From Streptomyces sp. NBC_01446 (GTDB lineage: Bacteria > Actinomycetota > Actinomycetes > Streptomycetales > Streptomycetaceae), in the NCBI RefSeq assembly GCF_026340095.1, contig NZ_JAPEPO010000001.1, forward strand, positions 7,212,501 to 7,276,500: DNA of 64,000 nucleotides, written 5' to 3'. Below the pieces are notes generated by a model, which had not been told where the DNA came from, searched no databases, and saw only the letters and a list, made by a program, of their open reading frames with translations. A program made the position numbers and the translations under genes. Below, piece after piece: positions 54,421 through 63,961 of the stretch (the stretch's first letter is position 1; each line of letters starts with the position of its first letter).

Positions 54421-55965
54421 TCAACCTGCCTTGATCATGTCGGCGCACTTCTCGCCGATCATCATCGTCGTGATGCACGGATTGACGGCTGGCAGGAACG
54501 GCATGACCGACGCGTCGGCCACCCGCAGCCCGCTGACCCCCTTGATCCGCAGCTGCGGGTCGAGCGGAGAGTCCGCGTCGTTCGCCGAGCCCATCCGGAC
54601 CGTTCCCGCCGGGTGATACACCGTGTTGTGGGTCTCCTTGATGTACGAGAACAGTTCGTCGTCGGACTGAGCGGCCGGGCCCGGGGCGAGTTCGGCACCC
54701 GCCCAGGCGGCCATCGGCGCCTGCGCCGTGATCTCCCGTGCGAGCCGAAGCCCGTGGATCATCACCCGGATGTCGTGCTCATCCGTGAAGTACCGCGGGT
54801 CGACCTTGGGCTTGTCGCGGAAGTCGCGGGTGCGCAGCCGCACCGTGCCCATGGACCGGGCCCGGGTGACGTTCGGCGTGAGACAGAACGCGTTGTCCGT
54901 CGTCGGGTAGCCGCGCCGGTACGTGTTCATGTCGAAGGGCACCGAGCCGTAGTGGAACATCAAGTCGGGCCGGTCCAGGCCCGGTTCGGTTCCGGCGAAG
55001 ATGCCGATCTCCCACCACTGGGTGGACCTCGTCACCATGGGCTGCTTCGCCTCCCACATGATCACACCCTCCGGATGGTCCTGAAGGTGCGAGCCGACCC
55101 CGGGGGAGTCCACCCGCACGTCGACGCCGCAATCGCGCAGATCCCCGGCCGGGCCGACGCCCGACAGCATCAGCAGCTTCGGCGAGTCGATGGCCCCGCA
55201 GCTCACGACGACTTCACGCCGCGCCGCGACCGAGCCGCTGTGAATGCTGTCGGGCTCCAGGTATTCGACACCCGTGCAGCGATTGCTGTCGTCGAACAGC
55301 AGCAGCTTGGCCTGGAGCCCGGTACGGATCTCCAGATTCGGCCGGCTGTCGATAATCGGGTGGAGATACGACACGGACGCGGACGAACGGGTGCCGTCCT
55401 CGCGGGCGTTGATCTGGAACCAGTGCGCGCCGCGCACCACCGTGGAGCCGGTGTTGAACGGCGTGGTGGGAATGCCCGCGTCGGCGCAGGCTGCCAACAG
55501 GGCCCTGCCGCACGGGTCGTCGGGCGGGATCGTGCGGATGATGACGGGGCCGGAGCGGCCATGGTGGTCCCCGGGCGCGTCGTTGGTCTCCAGGCGCTCG
55601 TAGAGCGGGTAGCAGTCCGCGGCGCTCCACCCCGTACAGCCCAGCGCCCCCCACTCGTCGAGATCCTCGGCCGGCGCCCAGAACGCGATGCATGAGTTGT
55701 GCGACGAGCAACCGCCGAGGACCTTGGCGCGGGCGTGCCGCATGAAGCTGTTGCCGTTCTCCTGCGGCTCCACCGGGTAGTCCCAGTCGTAACCGGACTC
55801 CAGCAGGGCCATCCACCGCTCGAGCCGCAGGATGCTGTCGTCGCCGACGTCGGAGGGACCGGCTTCCAGCACACAGACAGTGACGGCCGGGTCCTCGCTC
55901 AGCCGCGCGGCCACGACCGCCCCGGCCGTACCACCGCCGACCACCACGTAATCGAACTCATCCAC
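54421..55965 (-). CDS. GMC-family oxidoreductase (choline dehydrogenase-like)
   Basis: A 514-residue FAD enzyme. The ADP-binding motif VVVGGGTAGAVVAARLSE starts it, and KVLGGCSSHNSCIAFW and the second GMC signature GAIDSPKLLMLSGVG follow. The C-terminal active site includes YHPAGTVRMG with His-Pro and VNPCITTMMIGEK with Asn. It oxidises an alcohol to the aldehyde. Last gene of the operon; GTG 55965 follows GAGGGAG. The downstream aldehyde dehydrogenase homologue suggests an alcohol-to-acid route. Confidence 0.92.
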   Translation of the reverse strand: MDEFDYVVVGGGTAGAVVAARLSEDPAVTVCVLEAGPSDVGDDSILRLERWMALLESGYDWDYPVEPQENGNSFMRHARAKVLGGCSSHNSCIAFWAPAEDLDEWGALGCTGWSAADCYPLYERLETNDAPGDHHGRSGPVIIRTIPPDDPCGRALLAACADAGIPTTPFNTGSTVVRGAHWFQINAREDGTRSSASVSYLHPIIDSRPNLEIRTGLQAKLLLFDDSNRCTGVEYLEPDSIHSGSVAARREVVVSCGAIDSPKLLMLSGVGPAGDLRDCGVDVRVDSPGVGSHLQDHPEGVIMWEAKQPMVTRSTQWWEIGIFAGTEPGLDRPDLMFHYGSVPFDMNTYRRGYPTTDNAFCLTPNVTRARSMGTVRLRTRDFRDKPKVDPRYFTDEHDIRVMIHGLRLAREITAQAPMAAWAGAELAPGPAAQSDDELFSYIKETHNTVYHPAGTVRMGSANDADSPLDPQLRIKGVSGLRVADASVMPFLPAVNPCITTMMIGEKCADMIKAG

Positions 55966-55985
55966 CGCTGCTGCTCCCTCTCGAC

Positions 55986-57554
55986 TCAGGCTCCGCCGTG
56001 GGCCGGCGCGGGCTCCGGCGGTTCCCCGACGGCGTGTTCGGCGATCACGCCGGTCTTCTTGCGCTGCACGAACCAGTAGTAGGTGAAGCCCGCGGCCGCG
56101 ACGACGCTGACGAACAGGACGCCGCCCCATCGCAGATACCAGTGCTGGGGTCCGGTGGCGTTGTAGACCGCGGCGCGCGGCCACAGCAGATTGACCGACA
56201 TCGCGGCGCCCCAGAGCACCGCCAGGATGTTCACCGGCAGGCCTAAGCGGCCCAGCGAGAAGTAGCCGGGCGCGGGTGTCCACTCGCCGCGCAGCCGCTG
56301 TACCAGCATGGGCCCCGTGACCAGCAGATATGCGATGTAGATCATGATGATGGCGATGCTGGTGACCACCGAGAAGATCTGCGGTTGCTTGATGTTGACG
56401 ACGAGGATGGCGATCGCCACGATCCCGATCAGACACGTGGCGACCACCGGGGTCTTGAACCGCGGGCTGATCCTCGCCAGTCTGGAGCCGGCCGGCAGGT
56501 TGTTGTCGCGGGCCATCGCGAACGCCATGCGCAGGCCGGCGGTCTGTACGGACAAGGCGCACACGGTGATGGCGATGACGACGCACCACAGCACGGCCAG
56601 GCCGACCGTCTCGCCGAGCGTGGCCTTCACCACGTACTGCAGACCGTCCACCGACAGCTCTTTGGCCCGCAGATCAGGGGTGGCGAGCAGTGCGAAGAGC
56701 AGGATCAGGCCGCCCAGGACGAAGGAGGCGATGAGTGCGCGCAGGATGGCGCGCGGAGCGTTGCGGGCCGGATCGATGGACTCCTCGCCGAGCGAGGAGG
56801 CGGTGTCGAAGCCGTACATCACGTACGCCGAGGCGAGCGACGCGGTCAGGAATGCGCCGAGGTAGCCGAGCGGCTGGCCCTGTCCGTAGCCGTCGGTGTC
56901 GACGATCGCGCTCGGACCGCGGGTGATGTGCGCTGCCAGCAGGCCCACCAGTACGACCGCGGCGATCAACTCGATGAACACCCCGGCGGAGTTGATGGTG
57001 GCCATCAGTTTGACGCCGAAGGCGTTGATCAGGGTGGTGAAGAGGATGAGGATCGTGCCCAGGAGCACGGCGTTGGTGGCCGCGTCGTACGGTCCCGTCC
57101 CGTCACCGATCACCTGGAAGAAGCTCGAGATCTGAGGCAGCGTCAGCTGGTACGCGAGGGCCACGGCGGCCAGCGACACCATGGTCGCGATCGTCATCAT
57201 CCAGCCCGCCAGCCAGCCGATGTGCGGACCGCCCGTGTGCTTGGCCCAGTTGTAGACCGACCCCGCGACGGGGAAGCGCGCCGCGAGTTCGCAGAAGCTC
57301 AGCGCCACCATCAGCTGCCCGATGAAGACCATCGGCCACGACCACCAGTAGGCCGGCCCGCCGAAGCTGACGCCGAAGTAGAACAGCTGGAAGGTGCCGG
57401 TCAGGATGGAGATGTAACTGATCCCGGCGGCGAAGGTGTGGAAATTGCCGAGGGTGCGCTTGAGTTCGGGCTTGTAGCCCAGCTCCGTGAGCGCGGCGTC
57501 CTGGTCGTGGCCACCCGCGGCGTGACCAGGGCCATCAGGCGGAATGTCCGGCAT
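55986..57554 (-). CDS. APC-superfamily amino-acid permease containing a TTA codon
   Basis: A 522-residue permease with about 12 helices; PVAGSVYNWAKHTGGPHIGWLAGWMM is the APC motif region. YGFDTASSLGEESIDPARNAPRAIL in the C-half is typical of GABA/amino-acid permeases. Leu in GRLGLPVN is encoded by TTA (complement 56244-56246), the only TTA I found in a supported gene, so translation may depend on bldA tRNA. GAGAGGAG precedes the ATG. Substrate likely an amino acid or amine. Confidence 0.92.
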   Translation of the reverse strand: MPDIPPDGPGHAAGGHDQDAALTELGYKPELKRTLGNFHTFAAGISYISILTGTFQLFYFGVSFGGPAYWWSWPMVFIGQLMVALSFCELAARFPVAGSVYNWAKHTGGPHIGWLAGWMMTIATMVSLAAVALAYQLTLPQISSFFQVIGDGTGPYDAATNAVLLGTILILFTTLINAFGVKLMATINSAGVFIELIAAVVLVGLLAAHITRGPSAIVDTDGYGQGQPLGYLGAFLTASLASAYVMYGFDTASSLGEESIDPARNAPRAILRALIASFVLGGLILLFALLATPDLRAKELSVDGLQYVVKATLGETVGLAVLWCVVIAITVCALSVQTAGLRMAFAMARDNNLPAGSRLARISPRFKTPVVATCLIGIVAIAILVVNIKQPQIFSVVTSIAIIMIYIAYLLVTGPMLVQRLRGEWTPAPGYFSLGRLGLPVNILAVLWGAAMSVNLLWPRAAVYNATGPQHWYLRWGGVLFVSVVAAAGFTYYWFVQRKKTGVIAEHAVGEPPEPAPAHGGA

Positions 57555-57596
57555 CGCCGTTCTCCTCTCCCGCACGTATGGTGGCGTGCCCAGGGC

Positions 57597-59066
57597 TCAC
57601 TCGAACCACCGCTGCGGTCGTGGCGCGGTGTTACGCCAGATGTGCTTGGCCTCCTGGTACTCCGCGAGGCCGGTCGGACCCAGCTCCCGGCCGACGCCGG
57701 ACTGCTTCATACCGCCCCACTCGGCCTGTGGTACGTACGGGTGGAAGTCGTTGATCCATACGGTCCCGGCGTTCAGCAGGGACGCGACCCGCTCGGCTCG
57801 CTCGGCGTTCTGCGTCCAGACCGCTCCGGTCAGGCCGTAGACGGTGTCGTTCGCGAGGGCGACCGCCTCGGCCTCGTCGCGGAACCGCTCGACGGTCAGG
57901 ACCGGGCCGAAGGATTCGTCGCGCACCACCGACATGCCGGGGGTGCACCCGGTGAGGACGGTCGGCGGATAGTAGTAACCGTCCCGCAGCGCCGGGTCCT
58001 CGGGCCGGACGCCACCGCAGCGCAGCACCGCACCCTCCGCGACACCCGCGGCCACATATGCCTCGACCTTGTCGCGGTGGGCGGCGGAGATCAGCGGGCC
58101 CGTGCGGGCATCCTCGGCGAACGGGCCGCCCATCGGGATCGCCCGGGCCCGCGCCACGAGGTCCTCGACGAACCTGTCGTGCAGTTCGTCCTGGACCAGC
58201 AGCCGCGCCCCGGCCGAACAGACCTGACCGGAGTGCAGGAACACGGCCATCAGGGCGTAGTCGACAGCCGTTTCGTAGTCGGCGTCGCCGAACACGATGT
58301 TGGGGTTCTTGCCGCCGAGCTCCAGAGCCACCTTCTTCACGGTGGCCGCGGCCGCGGCCATGATGCGCCGTCCCGTGACAAGACCACCGGTGAACGACAC
58401 CATGTCGACCCGAGGGTCCTCGGTGAGCGGCGCTCCCGCGTCCGGACCGGTGCCCAGGACGAGATTGGCGACCCCGTCGGGCAGTCCGGTCTCGGCCAGC
58501 AGCCGCATCAGGATGATCGCGGTGTGGGGAGTGAGCTCGCTGGGCTTGAGGACGAAGGTGTTGCCCGCGCCGAGCGCGGGGGCGACCTTCCAGGCGGTCT
58601 GCAGCAGCGGATAGTTCCAGGGAGTGATCAGCGCGCACACGCCGACCGGCACGTGCACCACTCGGCTGTCCACGCCGGGGTTGCCGGTGTCGACGATCCG
58701 GTCGGTGCCGCCGGAGGCCACCAGATTGCCGAAGTAGCGGAAGCAGTTCGCGATGTCGTCCATGTCGTACTCGCTCTCCACGAGCCGTTTCCCGGTGTCC
58801 AGGGATTCGGCGCGGGCGAGTGCGTTCTTGTCACGCTCGATGAGGGCGGCCACGCGCAGGAGCAGCGCGCCGCGCTCGGCGGCCGGTGTGGCGGGCCACG
58901 GTCCGCGGTCGAAGGCTTCGCGGGCCGCGGCGACCGCCGCCGCCGCGTCCTGTGGACCCGCCTCGTCGACCGTGGCGACCAGCGTGCCATCGGCCGGGCA
59001 GCGGATCTCGCGCACCCGCCCGTCGACGGCGGCGATCCACCTGCCACCGATGAACAGCTCAGGCAT
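57597..59066 (-). CDS. Aldehyde dehydrogenase, betaine-aldehyde dehydrogenase type
   Basis: A 489-residue NAD-dependent enzyme. PWNYPLLQTAWKVAPALGAGN, the general-base Glu in VALELGGKNPNIVF, and catalytic Cys in SGQVCSAGARLLVQ are present. It oxidises the aldehyde from the GMC enzyme to an acid. First in the operon; ATG 59066 follows GGAGGAG. Exact substrate (betaine, aminobutyr or other aldehyde) cannot be fixed. Confidence 0.93.
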   Translation of the reverse strand: MPELFIGGRWIAAVDGRVREIRCPADGTLVATVDEAGPQDAAAAVAAAREAFDRGPWPATPAAERGALLLRVAALIERDKNALARAESLDTGKRLVESEYDMDDIANCFRYFGNLVASGGTDRIVDTGNPGVDSRVVHVPVGVCALITPWNYPLLQTAWKVAPALGAGNTFVLKPSELTPHTAIILMRLLAETGLPDGVANLVLGTGPDAGAPLTEDPRVDMVSFTGGLVTGRRIMAAAAATVKKVALELGGKNPNIVFGDADYETAVDYALMAVFLHSGQVCSAGARLLVQDELHDRFVEDLVARARAIPMGGPFAEDARTGPLISAAHRDKVEAYVAAGVAEGAVLRCGGVRPEDPALRDGYYYPPTVLTGCTPGMSVVRDESFGPVLTVERFRDEAEAVALANDTVYGLTGAVWTQNAERAERVASLLNAGTVWINDFHPYVPQAEWGGMKQSGVGRELGPTGLAEYQEAKHIWRNTAPRPQRWFE

Positions 59067-59351
59067 GCAGACTCCTCCGGGTCGGACGTGCGATCCAGCT
59101 CCCGAGCACGTGGTGTGGTGCCCCGTCAACCGACAGTAAGTACGCGGCGTCGTCCGCGCAGCACCGCGGGGGCCAGCGGTGAGGTGAGGGACATCCCGTC
59201 GCCGACGGGGCGGGCCGCACGGCGGTCGTCACCGGCTTCAGGCATGGCGGACGGGTCGTCGGCCGTGCCCGCCCGACGGTTCGAAGGCCGACAGCGCGCC
59301 GTCTCCCTCGGCGTGGTCCGTTGGTCCCCTCCCGGCTTACGTGCGGAGCGT

Positions 59352-59371
59352 TTGACTGGGCCATTGGCCCA
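59352..59371. promoter_or_regulatory. Palindrome TGGGCC-ATT-GGCCCA with overlapping -35
   Basis: TGGGCCATTGGCCCA (59357-59371) is a 6-bp-arm repeat. TTGACT (59352-59357) overlaps its left end as a rightward -35-like hexamer, but no clear -10 lies 17 bp on. It lies between the operon and the FUSC gene; the 59067-59351 stretch shows nothing else. Confidence 0.5.
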
Positions 59372-59430
59372 AGGCTTTCTCCTACGGTTGATCCATAGGC
59401 CCTTGAGATGCTGTGATGGTCCCGTCGATG

Positions 59431-59460
59431 GCGCTGCGGGATCTCCGCGGCGCCTTTTTC
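59431..59460 (+). terminator. Intrinsic-terminator-like hairpin with T-run before the FUSC gene
   Basis: GGCGCTGCGG (59431-59440) pairs with CCGCGGCGCC (59446-59455) with one mismatch and is followed by TTTTT. It faces the direction of the FUSC gene, 34 bp before its start, so it may be an attenuator or end a short leader RNA. Confidence 0.55.
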
Positions 59461-59493
59461 GTGCGGAGTTCCGCGGTGACGCGGAAAGGGTGG

Positions 59494-61011
59494 GTGGCTG
59501 TGCTGAAGAGGGTGTTCGTGGCTCCGGATCCGGGGCGGCTAAGGCTGCGCTTCGCGGCCCGTGGCGTCCTCGGCATCAGCCTTGCGGTGGCCCTGTGCGG
59601 GCTCGCCGGACACTCGCTCGTCGCGGCCATCACCGGTGGCCTGGCCGCGCTGCTCGCCCTGTTCACGGTGACCGACGCGACGGTGCGCGGACAGGCCGTG
59701 ACGACCGCGCTGCTCCCGGCCGTCGGACTCCCGGTGCTCGGGCTCGCGGCCGCGCTGCACGACGTGCCCGTCGCCCGTGACCTGGCGTTCCTCGCGGTCG
59801 TGGGCGCCGGCGTGTACGCGCGGCGGTGGGGGCCGCGCGGGCACTCCCTCGGCGTGTTCGCGTTCATGACCTTCTTCGCCGCGCAGTTCCTGCACACCGT
59901 GCCGGACCAGCTCCCCGAGCTGTACGCGGCCGTAATCCTCTCGCTCGCCGCCGCGTTGGTCGTGCGGTTCGGCCTGTGGTGTTACGAGCGCCGGCTGCCG
60001 GCGCCCGCGGCGGTGGCGGCGCCCACCGGCGGGAGCCGGCTCGGGCGCATCACGACGCGGCAGGCCGTGCAGGCGACCGCGGGGGCCGGCTTCGCGCTCG
60101 CCGCCGGTCAGGTGCTGTCCGACCAGCGGTGGTACTGGGCCGTGGGCGCCACATGGTGGGTGTTCGTGAACACGACGTCCCGCGGGGAGACCGTGGTGCG
60201 CGGATTCCGGCGGTTCCTCGGCACGGTGCTCGGCATCGTGCTCGGCTTCGCCGTGGCCGTGCCGCTGCACGACGAGCCGGTCGCGGCCGCCGTGATCGTC
60301 GCGCTCAGCGTGTTCGGGATCTTCTACACCGCCGCTGTCTCGTACACGTGGATGATGCTCGCCGTCACCGTCATGGCGAGCATGCTGTACGGGCTGCTCG
60401 GCGTGCTCGACCCGGCGCTGCTCGCCCTGCGGGTCGGCGAGACCGCCGTCGGGGCGCTCGGCGCCGTGCTCGCGGTACTGCTCGTGCTGCCGGTGACCAC
60501 GCACTCCGTCACCGACGCGTGGGTCGAGCGGGCCCTGCGCTGTGTGCACGCCTGCACCGCCGAGGCCGCCGCCCGGCTCGCGGGCTCACCGACGGCCGAC
60601 CCGACCCGGCGCGTGGCCGAACTGGAGTCGATCCTCGGCAGGGTGCGGCTCTCGCTCGCGCCGCTGGTGCATCCGCTCAGCCCGATGCGGGCGCGGATGG
60701 GCCGGGCCCGGCACGTACTCGCGCTGCTCGACGACTGCGCGCGCGAGGTGCGCGGGCTCGCCTCCGTCGTCGCCGACCCGGAGGCCTCGCACGACGCCCG
60801 GCTCGCCGCGGCCTGCTGGCGCGTGGAGACCGCCGTCGAGGCGCTCACCGACGCCCCGGCGGGCGGGCAGCGCAGCCAGACCGCATCCGCTGCGGTGCCG
60901 CATCTCGCCGAGGGCGAACCCGTGCTGGCCCATCTCCACGCCCTGGAGCAGGCACTGCTCGAACTCGCCGTCCCGCTGCGCGGATCCAACCGGGTCGCGG
61001 TCGGCGCCTGA
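59494..61011 (+). CDS. FUSC-family membrane protein, aromatic-acid exporter-like
   Basis: A 505-residue protein from GTG 59494, chosen because GGAAAGG sits five bases before it; in-frame starts at 59413 or 59500 are alternatives, the first reading through the hairpin. It has two membrane-helix blocks (residues about 20-170 and 200-340) with YTWMMLAVTVMASMLYG in the second, and a helical C-terminal soluble domain. The FUSC/YccS fold suggests efflux. Function unproven. Confidence 0.8.
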   Translation: MAVLKRVFVAPDPGRLRLRFAARGVLGISLAVALCGLAGHSLVAAITGGLAALLALFTVTDATVRGQAVTTALLPAVGLPVLGLAAALHDVPVARDLAFLAVVGAGVYARRWGPRGHSLGVFAFMTFFAAQFLHTVPDQLPELYAAVILSLAAALVVRFGLWCYERRLPAPAAVAAPTGGSRLGRITTRQAVQATAGAGFALAAGQVLSDQRWYWAVGATWWVFVNTTSRGETVVRGFRRFLGTVLGIVLGFAVAVPLHDEPVAAAVIVALSVFGIFYTAAVSYTWMMLAVTVMASMLYGLLGVLDPALLALRVGETAVGALGAVLAVLLVLPVTTHSVTDAWVERALRCVHACTAEAAARLAGSPTADPTRRVAELESILGRVRLSLAPLVHPLSPMRARMGRARHVLALLDDCAREVRGLASVVADPEASHDARLAAACWRVETAVEALTDAPAGGQRSQTASAAVPHLAEGEPVLAHLHALEQALLELAVPLRGSNRVAVGA

Positions 61012-61035
61012 GCCCTCGCGGCTCCGGCCCGCCTG

Positions 61036-61065
61036 AGGGGCGCGCGCTGGATGTTTCGCGCCCCT
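61036..61065 (+). terminator. Hairpin after the FUSC gene
   Basis: AGGGGCGCG (61036-61044) pairs with CGCGCCCCT (61057-61065) around a 12-base loop. The rest of 61012-61311 shows no gene. Confidence 0.7.
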
Positions 61066-61311
61066 GTAGTGCTCTTCGCGCTCCGTGCTGGTCGGGGTCT
61101 GATCGCGCGTACGGTCGCGGCCCTACGCCACTCGTCCCACCTGCGGCAACGCCCCGCGAGACGGACGGCCCGGCGTGGCCCGGGGCGGATTCGCCCGTCA
61201 CGTAGACGGCGGATCGGCCCCCGGACGGGTGACGCAGCGGCATCATGTGGACGCACGGAGTGCGCGGCCCCGCGGGAGGGCCCGCGGCCGGGGACCCCCT
61301 GGGAGTGCGCC

Positions 61312-62649
61312 ATGCCCGATACACCACAGCGAACCGACGGTCCCGCCGGCTGGCTGGACCGAGCCGAGGCAAGAGACGGAGGCGCGGCCAAGGGTGGAGG
61401 TACGGCGCGGGACGGAGCCGTCGCCTGGGGCGGAGGCTTCCAGGAACGGCACGAACGCTGCCCGGAAGGCGCCGCCCGCCGTCGTTCCGCCGCCGGTATC
61501 GACCACCCCCGCAACCCCAACCCCCGTAACCCGGTTCCCCGCACCCCGGAACTCTGGCCCGTTGCCTCCGAATTCATCCGCGCCCACCACGCCGAGGAGC
61601 GGCTCGGCGACCCGGCCCCCCGCCTGGCGGAGGCATACGCCGAGATCGCGGGGACAGGAACGTACCGCCACACCGAGCGCGAGCTCACCTTCGGGGCCCG
61701 CGTCGCCTGGCGGAACGCCAACCGCTGCATCGGCCGGCTCTACTGGAACTCCCTGCACGTCCGTGACCGCCGCGACCTCACCGCCGCCGAGGACATCGCG
61801 GCCGCCTGCGCCGACCATCTGCGCGGGGCCTCCCAGGGCGGCCGGATCCGCCCCCTGATCACCGTCTTCGCACCCGACGCGCCGGACCGCCCCGGACCGC
61901 GCATCTGGAACGAACAGCTCATCCGGTACGCGGGGTACGTGCAGCGCGACGGCCGTGTCGTCGGCGACCCGCGCAACGAGGGCCTCACCGCGCTCGCCCG
62001 GCGCCTAGGCTGGCGCGGCGGCGACGGTACCCCCTTCGACGTACTGCCCCTGATCGTCCAGGGCACCGACGACAAGCCGCGCTGCTTCGATCTGCCGCCC
62101 GACGCGGTCCTCGAAGTCCCCATCGAGCACGAGGACCACGACTGGTGGGCCGGGCTGCGCCTGCGCTGGCACGCCGTGCCCGCCCTGTCCACGATGTGCC
62201 TGGAGATCGGCGGGATCTGCTACCAGGCCGCACCCTTCAACGGCTGGTACATGGGCACCGAGATAGGCGCTCGCAACCTCGCCGACACTGACCGCTACGA
62301 CCTCCTGCCGCGTATCGCGGAACGTCTCGGCCTCGACACCACCAGCGACCGATCCCTGTGGAAGGACCGCGCCCTCGTCGAGCTGAACCGCGCCGTCCTG
62401 TACTCCTTCGACCGCGCCGGCGTCACCGTCACGGACCACCACACCGAGTCCCGGCGCTTCCTCACCCACGTCGACCGCGAGGAGCGCAAAGGCCGCACGG
62501 TCGGCGCCGACTGGTCCTGGATCGTGCCGCCGATCTCCGGCTCGGCCACCCCGGTCTTCCACCGCACGTACGACACCACGGCGCGCACGCCGGCGTACGT
62601 ACAGCATCCCGAGGCACTCGCCAGGGCGTCCGGCGACTTCCTGCTCTAG
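61312..62649 (+). CDS. nos: Bacterial nitric oxide synthase, oxygenase only
   Basis: A 445-residue heme enzyme that makes NO and citrulline from arginine. C139 in RNANRCIGR is the heme thiolate. E317 in GWYMGTEIGARN binds the arginine guanidinium. The C-terminal WSWIVPPISGSATPVFH is the pterin and heme edge. An 80-residue Gly/Arg-rich N-terminal tail is unusual. There is no reductase domain, as in all bacterial forms, so it borrows electrons. GGGAG precedes ATG 61312. No thaxtomin-type txtE is nearby. Confidence 0.95.
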   Translation: MPDTPQRTDGPAGWLDRAEARDGGAAKGGGTARDGAVAWGGGFQERHERCPEGAARRRSAAGIDHPRNPNPRNPVPRTPELWPVASEFIRAHHAEERLGDPAPRLAEAYAEIAGTGTYRHTERELTFGARVAWRNANRCIGRLYWNSLHVRDRRDLTAAEDIAAACADHLRGASQGGRIRPLITVFAPDAPDRPGPRIWNEQLIRYAGYVQRDGRVVGDPRNEGLTALARRLGWRGGDGTPFDVLPLIVQGTDDKPRCFDLPPDAVLEVPIEHEDHDWWAGLRLRWHAVPALSTMCLEIGGICYQAAPFNGWYMGTEIGARNLADTDRYDLLPRIAERLGLDTTSDRSLWKDRALVELNRAVLYSFDRAGVTVTDHHTESRRFLTHVDREERKGRTVGADWSWIVPPISGSATPVFHRTYDTTARTPAYVQHPEALARASGDFLL

Positions 62650-62677
62650 GGACTTTCGTTCGGTTCAGCTGGGCCCG

Positions 62678-62701
62678 CGGGGCCTGGCACCAGGGGCCCC
62701 G
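62678..62701 (+). terminator. Imperfect hairpin after the nitric oxide synthase gene
   Basis: CGGGGCC (62678-62684) pairs with GGCCCCG (62695-62701), with TGG/CCA continuing inward across a two-base bulge. Confidence 0.55.
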
Positions 62702-62859
62702 TCGCGTCGCCGCTTTCCTCCGCCTTGCAGCTGCACGCGCCAGACCCCGCTCCCTCATCCAGCCTGCTCCGAACGAAGGGCCCAGGACCCCGCTGCTACC
62801 GTCGGCCGCACGAACGGCGAGCACCGGGCTCACCGTGCAGGTGGTGCGAGGGGATTCGC

Positions 62860-63900
62860 GTGGGCGACAGGCAGGGCGGACGGGCGTACATCGGATCCTT
62901 CACCGCAGCGGGAGGCTCCGGGATCCTCACCGCGTCCGTCCACATGGACAGCGGCTCACTCACCGTGCTCAGCGCCGTGGACACGCTTCCCGACCCCTCG
63001 TACCTCGCGCTCTCGCCCGCGCGCGACATCCTCTACGCGGTGAGCGAGACCGCCGAGGGGGCCGTCGCCGCGTTCCGTACCGGGGACGGCAAGCCCGAAC
63101 TCGCCGGGCGCGGCGTGCTCGTCCGCGGCTCGGGCCCCACCCACCTCGCCCTGTACGACGGTCATGTGCTCACCGCCAACTACGGCTCCGGCAGCGTTAC
63201 TTCGGTACGGCTGCGCGCCGACGGCACTCTCGACGGCGAGTCCGTCGACGTGCTGCGCCACGAGGGTTCGGGGACGCATCCCAGGCGCCAACAGGGCCCC
63301 CACACCCACCAGGTGATGCCGGACCCCAGCGGCCGCTGGGCCGTCAGCGTGGACCTGGGCACCGACTCGGTGCGGGTCTGCTCGATGCAGGGCGGGCGCC
63401 TTGAGGTGCACCGCGAGGTCGCGCTGCGGCCCGGCTCGGGACCGCGCCACCTCGCGTTCCACCCGCGCGGCGATCGCGCGTACATCCTGAACGAGCTCAC
63501 GCCGACCGTCACCGTCTGCCACTGGGACGCGGACGGCGGCGCCCTGCAGCCGCTCGGCGAGACCTCCGTGCTGCCGGACGCGCCGCACGGCGACGCGTTC
63601 CCGTCCGAGGCCGTCGTATCGCCCGACGGGCGCTTCCTGTGGACCGCCACACGCGGCGCGAACGTCATCTCCGTCCTCGCCCTCGACGCCACCGGCGACC
63701 GGCCGACGCTGCGCGCCACCGTCTCCTGCGGCGGCGACTGGCCGCGCGGCCTGGCCCTGCACCCCTCGGGCCGCTTCCTGTACGCGGCGAACGAGCGGTC
63801 CGGCGACGTGACGTGGTTCTCCGTCGACCGCGAGACCGGCCTCCCGCGCCGCAGCGGCTCCATCGAGGCGCCCGCCGCGTCCTGCGTGATCTTCGGCTGA
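62860..63900 (+). CDS. Lactonase, seven-bladed beta-propeller (6-phosphogluconolactonase-like)
   Basis: A 346-residue protein of the YbhE/Pgl lactonase family. AYIGSFTAAGGSGI opens it, then repeats such as PSYLALSPARDILYAVSE, PRHLAFHPRGDRAYILNE and RGLALHPSGRFLYAANE mark the propeller blades. It hydrolyses a sugar lactone or a similar ring; the substrate is inferred. GTG start at 62860 follows GAGGGGA. It stands alone. Confidence 0.88.
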   Translation: MGDRQGGRAYIGSFTAAGGSGILTASVHMDSGSLTVLSAVDTLPDPSYLALSPARDILYAVSETAEGAVAAFRTGDGKPELAGRGVLVRGSGPTHLALYDGHVLTANYGSGSVTSVRLRADGTLDGESVDVLRHEGSGTHPRRQQGPHTHQVMPDPSGRWAVSVDLGTDSVRVCSMQGGRLEVHREVALRPGSGPRHLAFHPRGDRAYILNELTPTVTVCHWDADGGALQPLGETSVLPDAPHGDAFPSEAVVSPDGRFLWTATRGANVISVLALDATGDRPTLRATVSCGGDWPRGLALHPSGRFLYAANERSGDVTWFSVDRETGLPRRSGSIEAPAASCVIFG

Positions 63901-63919
63901 GACCGTTCCCGAGCGGGTA

Positions 63920-63961
63920 CGGCGACGGGCCCGACCCCACCGGGGTTCGGGCCCGTCGCCG
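63920..63961. terminator. Terminator after the lactonase gene
   Basis: An almost perfect 42-base hairpin, CGGCGACGGGCCCGA-type arms (63920-63938 and 63942-63961) with one bulged base and a 3-base loop. It could also end a convergent gene beyond the right edge. Confidence 0.88.

Noticed and set aside
56385..59780. 1131-codon plus-strand frame opposite the permease and aldehyde dehydrogenase
   Set aside because: Chance open frame on the strand opposite two well-supported enzymes.
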